NCBI RefSeq assembly: GCF_018390635.1 | Contig: NZ_JAHBGE010000036.1 | Span: 32,317-96,316 of the forward strand | Source: Ancylobacter lacus | GTDB lineage: Bacteria > Pseudomonadota > Alphaproteobacteria > Rhizobiales > Xanthobacteraceae | Length of the DNA: 64,000 bases | Direction of reading: 5' to 3' | Shown here: positions 60,177-64,000 of the stretch, piece after piece | Numbering within the stretch: position 1 is the stretch's first letter | Layout: every line of letters begins with the position of its first letter | The notes under the pieces: model-generated | The model's input: only the letters and a program-made list of their open reading frames with translations | Databases searched by the model: none | What the model was told of the DNA's origin: nothing | Made by a program: the position numbers and the translations under genes

Positions 60177-61756
60177 CGCAACGCCCGCGAGCCGACCTCG
60201 ACCATCGGTGACATCAGATATTCGAGGATGCGGCGCCGGCCGGTCTCGATCTCGGCCTGTGCGGTCATGCCGGCGGAGAGCGGCACCTCCTCGCCGTCGA
60301 TCACCATGGACTGGCGGGCAAGCTCCACCGTGACGGGATAGACGAGGTTCTGCACCGGCTCGGCCTTGCCGCTGGAGGCGGAGGCGCCGCTGGCCGGCGA
60401 GGAAATCTGCTGGCGCACGTCGTTCTCCGAGATGGCGTCGCGGGCGATCCGCGTGACCTTGCCCTCGATGCCGCCGTAGCGGGTGTAGGGGAAGCTGTCG
60501 ATCTTCACGGTGACCGGCTGTCCCACACGGACGAAGCCGATGTCGCTGTTGGGCATGTACACTTCCAGCTCGAAGCGGGAGCCCGCCGGCACGATGCGCA
60601 TCAGGTCCTCGCCGGCGGCCAGCACCTGCCCCACGCCGTGCACGGAAAGCGAGGTCACGGTGCCGTCGATCGGCGCGGTGAGGGTCGTGCGCTCAAGCTG
60701 GGTGCGCGCCTTGTTCAGCCGCTCGCGGTAGTCGTCGATCTGCCGCTCGGCGTCGGCCAGCTTCTGGCCGTAATCGGCGACGAAGCGGTCCAGCGTGCTC
60801 TTGCGCTCGGTGGCGGCCACCTGAAGCTCGGCCCGGGCCTGGGTCTGCTCGCCCACCAGCCGGGCCAGCGTCACCCGCTGCACCTGCCGGGTTTCCTGGG
60901 CGTCGATGAGCTGGGCCTTGGAGCCCACCGCCATCTCGACCAGCTTCTGCCGCATCACCACGCGCTGATCCTGGGTGGAGAGCAGGTCCTGCTGCGCCAC
61001 GATCATCGCTTCGAGCCGCATCACGTCGGCCTGCTTCTGGATGCGGGAGGCGTCCAGCCCGGCGAGGTCCGCCGACAGCGAGGCGAGGTCGGCCTGCATC
61101 ACCAGGCCCTCGCGCTCGCGGATGGGCGCCGGCACCTCGGCCGCCCAGTCGACCGTGGGCACGTCGAGCCGGTCGGCCCGGAGCTGGGCCAGCACGGCGC
61201 GGCGGCGCTGCGCCTCCGCCACCAGCGAGCCGAGCGTCGCCGACAGCGAGCTCACATCGGCCTGCGCGTCGCGCGGGTCGAGCCGGATCAGCGCATCGCC
61301 GGCCTTCACCTCGTCGCCATTGGCGACCAGCACGGCATCGACCCGGCCCGCCTCCACCGGCTGCACCACCTTGACCCGCGCGGTGGGCTGGATGCGGCCG
61401 GTGCCGGTCGCCACGATCTCGATCTTGCCGAACCAGCCCCACATGAGCGAGGCGACCACGAGGACGCAGATCGTCACCAGCAGCTGGATGCGGATGGGCG
61501 AGGGCGGTGTTTCCAGCAGCTCCAGCGCGGCGGGCAGGAAGGCGCGGTCGGCCGCGCTCGGCGTCGGCGTGCGCCGCCGTGCCGTGCGGGAGGGCCCGCC
61601 GGGGCGTCCGCCCCCGGCGGTGTCGCCACCGGGACTGGCGCCGCCTTCGATCGGGGTCGGGGCGGCCTCGGCGCGGACCGGGGCGGAGGGCGCCGTCGGC
61701 GCATTGGCGACCGGATCGGACGGGCTGGGCTGGGGGAGGTGGGTGAGCTGGTTCAT
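60167..61756 (-). CDS. HlyD-type periplasmic adaptor of type I secretion
   Basis: A 529-residue membrane-fusion protein. A Pro/Ala-rich cytosolic lead of ~80 residues precedes a helix (~90-110). A biotinyl-lipoyl-like hairpin domain follows (GTGRIQPTARVKVVQPVEAG, ANGDEVKAGDALIRLD), with a long coiled coil of ~150 residues (RQVQRVTLARLVGEQTQARA, YGQKLADAERQIDDYRERLN) and a C-terminal barrel with DGTVTSLSVHGVGQVLAAGE. It bridges the ABC transporter to an outer-membrane TolC-like channel, which is not in the window. The start overlaps the ABC gene stop (ATGA). Confidence 0.93.
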   Translation of the reverse strand: MNQLTHLPQPSPSDPVANAPTAPSAPVRAEAAPTPIEGGASPGGDTAGGGRPGGPSRTARRRTPTPSAADRAFLPAALELLETPPSPIRIQLLVTICVLVVASLMWGWFGKIEIVATGTGRIQPTARVKVVQPVEAGRVDAVLVANGDEVKAGDALIRLDPRDAQADVSSLSATLGSLVAEAQRRRAVLAQLRADRLDVPTVDWAAEVPAPIREREGLVMQADLASLSADLAGLDASRIQKQADVMRLEAMIVAQQDLLSTQDQRVVMRQKLVEMAVGSKAQLIDAQETRQVQRVTLARLVGEQTQARAELQVAATERKSTLDRFVADYGQKLADAERQIDDYRERLNKARTQLERTTLTAPIDGTVTSLSVHGVGQVLAAGEDLMRIVPAGSRFELEVYMPNSDIGFVRVGQPVTVKIDSFPYTRYGGIEGKVTRIARDAISENDVRQQISSPASGASASSGKAEPVQNLVYPVTVELARQSMVIDGEEVPLSAGMTAQAEIETGRRRILEYLMSPMVEVGSRALRER

Positions 61757-63915
61757 GCCGACGCCCTGTCCGTCTGCAGCGCCCAGAGATGGGCGTAGAG
61801 CCCGCCGGGTCGGGCGAGCAGTTCCTCGTGGGTGCCGGCTTCGACGATACGGCCGTCCCGCATGCCGATGATGCGCGAGCAGTGCCGCACCGCGGCCAGC
61901 CGGTGCGCGATGATGATGACGGTGCGGCCGCGCACGATCTCCCGCATGTTGGCCTGCACGATGCGCTCGCTCTCATAGTCGAGCGCGCTGGTCGCCTCGT
62001 CGAGGATGAGCAGCGGCGGGCTTGTCGCCAAAGCGCGCGCTATGGCGATGCGCTGGCGCTGCCCGCCGGAGAGATTGGCGCCGCGCTCCTCGATCATGGT
62101 GTCGTAGCCCTCCGGCATGGAGGAGATGAACTCGTCGGCGCCCGCCAGCCGGGCCGCCGCCATCACCTGCAGGCGTGTCATGGCGGGGTTGGCGAGCGCG
62201 ATGTTCTCGTGGATCGAGCGGTTGAAGAGCAGGTTTTCCTGCAGCACCACGCCGATATGCCGCCGCAGCCAGCCGGGATCGACATTGGCGAGGTCGTTGC
62301 CGTCCAGCAGCACCTGCCCTTCGCTGGCGAGGTGGAAGCGCTGGATCAGCTTGGTGAGGGTCGACTTGCCCGACCCCGAGGGGCCGACGATGCCGATCAC
62401 CTCGCCGGGCCGCACCCGCAGGCTTACCTGCTTCAGCACGTCCGGCTTGCCGGGCTGGTAGCGGAAGGTGACGTTGCGCAGCTCGATATGGCCGCGCGGC
62501 GGCGGCAGCTGCTGGCGCAGCCGGGGCGAGCGCTCGGCCGGCGCCTTGAGGATGTCGCCGAGCCGCTCGATCGACACCTGCACCTGCTGGAGGTCCTGGA
62601 AGATCTGCGACAGCCGCAGGATCGGCTGCGCCACCTGGCCGGCGATCATGTTGAAGGCGACGAGCTGGCCGACCGACATCTCCCCGTTCATCACCGCGCG
62701 GGCGCCGATGAACAGGATCGCCGCGGTGCAGAGCTTGGAGACGTACTGCACGATGTTCTGGCCCAGCGTGCCGAGCATGGTGGCGTCGAAGGAGGTGCGG
62801 ACATAGGCCGCCAGCCGCTCCTCCCACTCCCGCAGCGCGATGTGCTCGACGGCCGCGGCCTTCAGGGTCTGGATGCCGATGACGGTTTCCACCAGGAACT
62901 GCTGCGACTGGGCGCCCTTCTCGAAGCGCTCCTCCACCCGCTCGCGCAGCAGGGGGCGGATCAGCATGCTGATGGTGAGATAGATCGGGATGGTGGCCGC
63001 CACGATCAGCGCCAGCGGCACGCTGTAGGCGAACAGCACGGCGAAGAAGATGAAGACGAAGAGGAAGTCGATCAGCGAGAACAGGGCCGAACCGGTGAGG
63101 AAGGTGCGGATCGTCTCCAGCTCGCGCACGCGGGCGACGGTCTGTCCCGCCGGCCGGGTCTCGAAATAGCTGATGGGCAGGCGCAGCAACTGGGTGAACA
63201 GCCGCTGCCCCAGCTCCACGTCGAGCCGGCTGGTGGTGTGGTTGAGGGCATAGCTGCGCAGATACTGCAGCGCCACGTCGAACGCGCCGATCGCGACGAG
63301 CCCGATCACCAGCACATAGAGGGTCGACAGGCCGTTATGCGCCAGCACCTTGTCGACCACGACCTGGAAGAACAGCGGCGTGATGAGCGCGAATATCTGC
63401 ACGAACAGCGACGCGATCATCACATGGGCGAACGGCTTGCGGTAGCGCCAGATCGAGGGGAGGAACCAGCGCAGCCCCAGCACCGCCGGCTCCATGCCGG
63501 CGCCGAGAAACCGGCGGGTGACCCGCACCACCAGCGGTTCCAGCGCGGGGAAGAGGTCCTCGGCCGCCACCGCGCTTTCGATCCGGCTGATGGGGTCCAC
63601 CGTGCGGCACAGGCCCGAGGGCAGCACGCCGCCGAAGACGATGTAGTGGCCGTCGCGCCGGCGCAGCAGGGAAGGGGCCGGCAGGGTCCGCAGCGCCGCG
63701 TCGCTGGCGAGCTCGCCGACCGCGGCCCTGAGGCCGATCCGGCGGGCGGCGCGCACCACATCGCCGGGGCTGGCGGTCGTGCCCTCCGGCAGCGCGATGT
63801 CCCGTCTCAGCGTGCCGGCGTCGGCGGGGATGCGGAAAAAGGCAGCGATGCCGCAAAGTCCGGCAATCCCGCTATCGACGAGCGGGGCATCGGCCGGCAA
63901 CGCGCCGTTCAACAT
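61753..63915 (-). CDS. HlyB-type ABC transporter of type I secretion
   Basis: A 720-residue fused transporter. Residues ~1-130 form a C39-like domain: DSGIAGLCGIAAFF has Ser15 where the peptidase Cys would be, so it is inactive (CLD type), as in HlyB. Six helices lie at ~165-450. The ATPase has Walker A GPSGSGKST (~507), signature LSGGQRQRIAIAR, Walker B LLILDEATSALD and the H-loop IIIAHRL. It would export unprocessed C-terminal-signal substrates, fitting the three RTX-like proteins downstream. The ATG at 63915 has AAAGTGG ahead. Confidence 0.93.
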   Translation of the reverse strand: MLNGALPADAPLVDSGIAGLCGIAAFFRIPADAGTLRRDIALPEGTTASPGDVVRAARRIGLRAAVGELASDAALRTLPAPSLLRRRDGHYIVFGGVLPSGLCRTVDPISRIESAVAAEDLFPALEPLVVRVTRRFLGAGMEPAVLGLRWFLPSIWRYRKPFAHVMIASLFVQIFALITPLFFQVVVDKVLAHNGLSTLYVLVIGLVAIGAFDVALQYLRSYALNHTTSRLDVELGQRLFTQLLRLPISYFETRPAGQTVARVRELETIRTFLTGSALFSLIDFLFVFIFFAVLFAYSVPLALIVAATIPIYLTISMLIRPLLRERVEERFEKGAQSQQFLVETVIGIQTLKAAAVEHIALREWEERLAAYVRTSFDATMLGTLGQNIVQYVSKLCTAAILFIGARAVMNGEMSVGQLVAFNMIAGQVAQPILRLSQIFQDLQQVQVSIERLGDILKAPAERSPRLRQQLPPPRGHIELRNVTFRYQPGKPDVLKQVSLRVRPGEVIGIVGPSGSGKSTLTKLIQRFHLASEGQVLLDGNDLANVDPGWLRRHIGVVLQENLLFNRSIHENIALANPAMTRLQVMAAARLAGADEFISSMPEGYDTMIEERGANLSGGQRQRIAIARALATSPPLLILDEATSALDYESERIVQANMREIVRGRTVIIIAHRLAAVRHCSRIIGMRDGRIVEAGTHEELLARPGGLYAHLWALQTDRASA

Positions 63916-63965
63916 GCACGTCCACTTTCTGGCTGATTGTTAATGTATACTCGGCCTACATCAAA

Positions 63966-63984
63966 ACCCGGAAATTTCGCGGGT
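63966..63984. promoter_or_regulatory. Palindrome upstream of the secretion operon
   Basis: The core GAAATTTC (63971-63978) is a perfect palindrome and is flanked by ACCCG on one side and CGGGT (63980-63984) on the other. It lies 51-69 bases upstream of the ABC start, in an AT-rich promoter region that continues past the window edge. A dimeric regulator site is a reasonable inference; the regulator is unknown. Confidence 0.4.
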
Positions 63985-64000
63985 CGATGATATGGAAGTC

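Overview
This is a 64-kb piece of a high-GC alphaproteobacterial chromosome, most likely order Hyphomicrobiales (Rhizobiales) and plausibly a Xanthobacteraceae-type genus; the genus is an inference. The clues are a Growth Pole Ring (GPR)-like giant protein, a CckA-type cell-cycle kinase, an LdtR-like MarR regulator, a one-cysteine DksA and a YcjX/YcjF pair. I see no phage, insertion sequence, CRISPR array, rRNA or intact tRNA. Genes are tightly packed, many with 1-8 base overlaps.

Region by region. 1-15.4 kb: end of an RND efflux pump, an XRE-cupin regulator divergent from a threonine dehydratase-type enzyme, a glycosyltransferase/metallophosphoesterase pair, a LysE exporter, an FAH-family hydrolase, a cytochrome c / cytochrome b pair, an EamA transporter, a stand-alone Lrp-type ligand-binding domain, thiD behind a TPP riboswitch, a dipeptide epimerase, and a complete Mla-type lipid ABC transporter (permease, ATPase, MCE protein, auxiliary lipoprotein). 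15.7-21 kb: the GPR-like protein (1744 aa). 21.5-28.3 kb: a [2Fe-2S] ferredoxin, a tandem family of tiny exported proteins with a distant single member near 28.2 kb, a GlpM-like membrane protein, YcjF-YcjX-SixA and a MipA/OmpV porin. 28.5-37.2 kb: dksA, a FliO-like protein, a CDF-like transporter, cckA, pgi and pgm.

37.2-43 kb holds a five-gene minus-strand catabolic-looking cluster: SDR, HisD-like dehydrogenase, zinc alcohol dehydrogenase, phosphotransferase-fold kinase and FMN hydroxy-acid dehydrogenase. Its HisD member has lost canonical zinc ligands and is unlikely to make histidine. 43.2-51.4 kb: AI-2E transporter, membrane-anchored hydrolase, GltS, a plus-strand run (VOC protein, BNR-repeat protein, MoaD/ThiS-like protein, YciI, ECF42-type sigma factor) and dps. 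51.7-52.3 kb: an LdtR-like regulator preceded by two TGCAA/TTGCA palindromes five helical turns apart.

The two most interesting systems are at the end. At 52.4-54.85 kb a three-gene minus-strand cassette encodes a 57-residue peptide, an HPr-kinase-like protein and a PF14907-type nucleotidyltransferase. The two enzyme types are known as tailoring enzymes in some lasso-peptide clusters, but here no cyclase or leader peptidase is present. At 55.2-63.9 kb a type I secretion ABC transporter and its HlyD adaptor sit upstream of three tandem paralogous RTX-like calcium-binding proteins. Those proteins are its likely cargo and unusually carry cysteine in their repeats.
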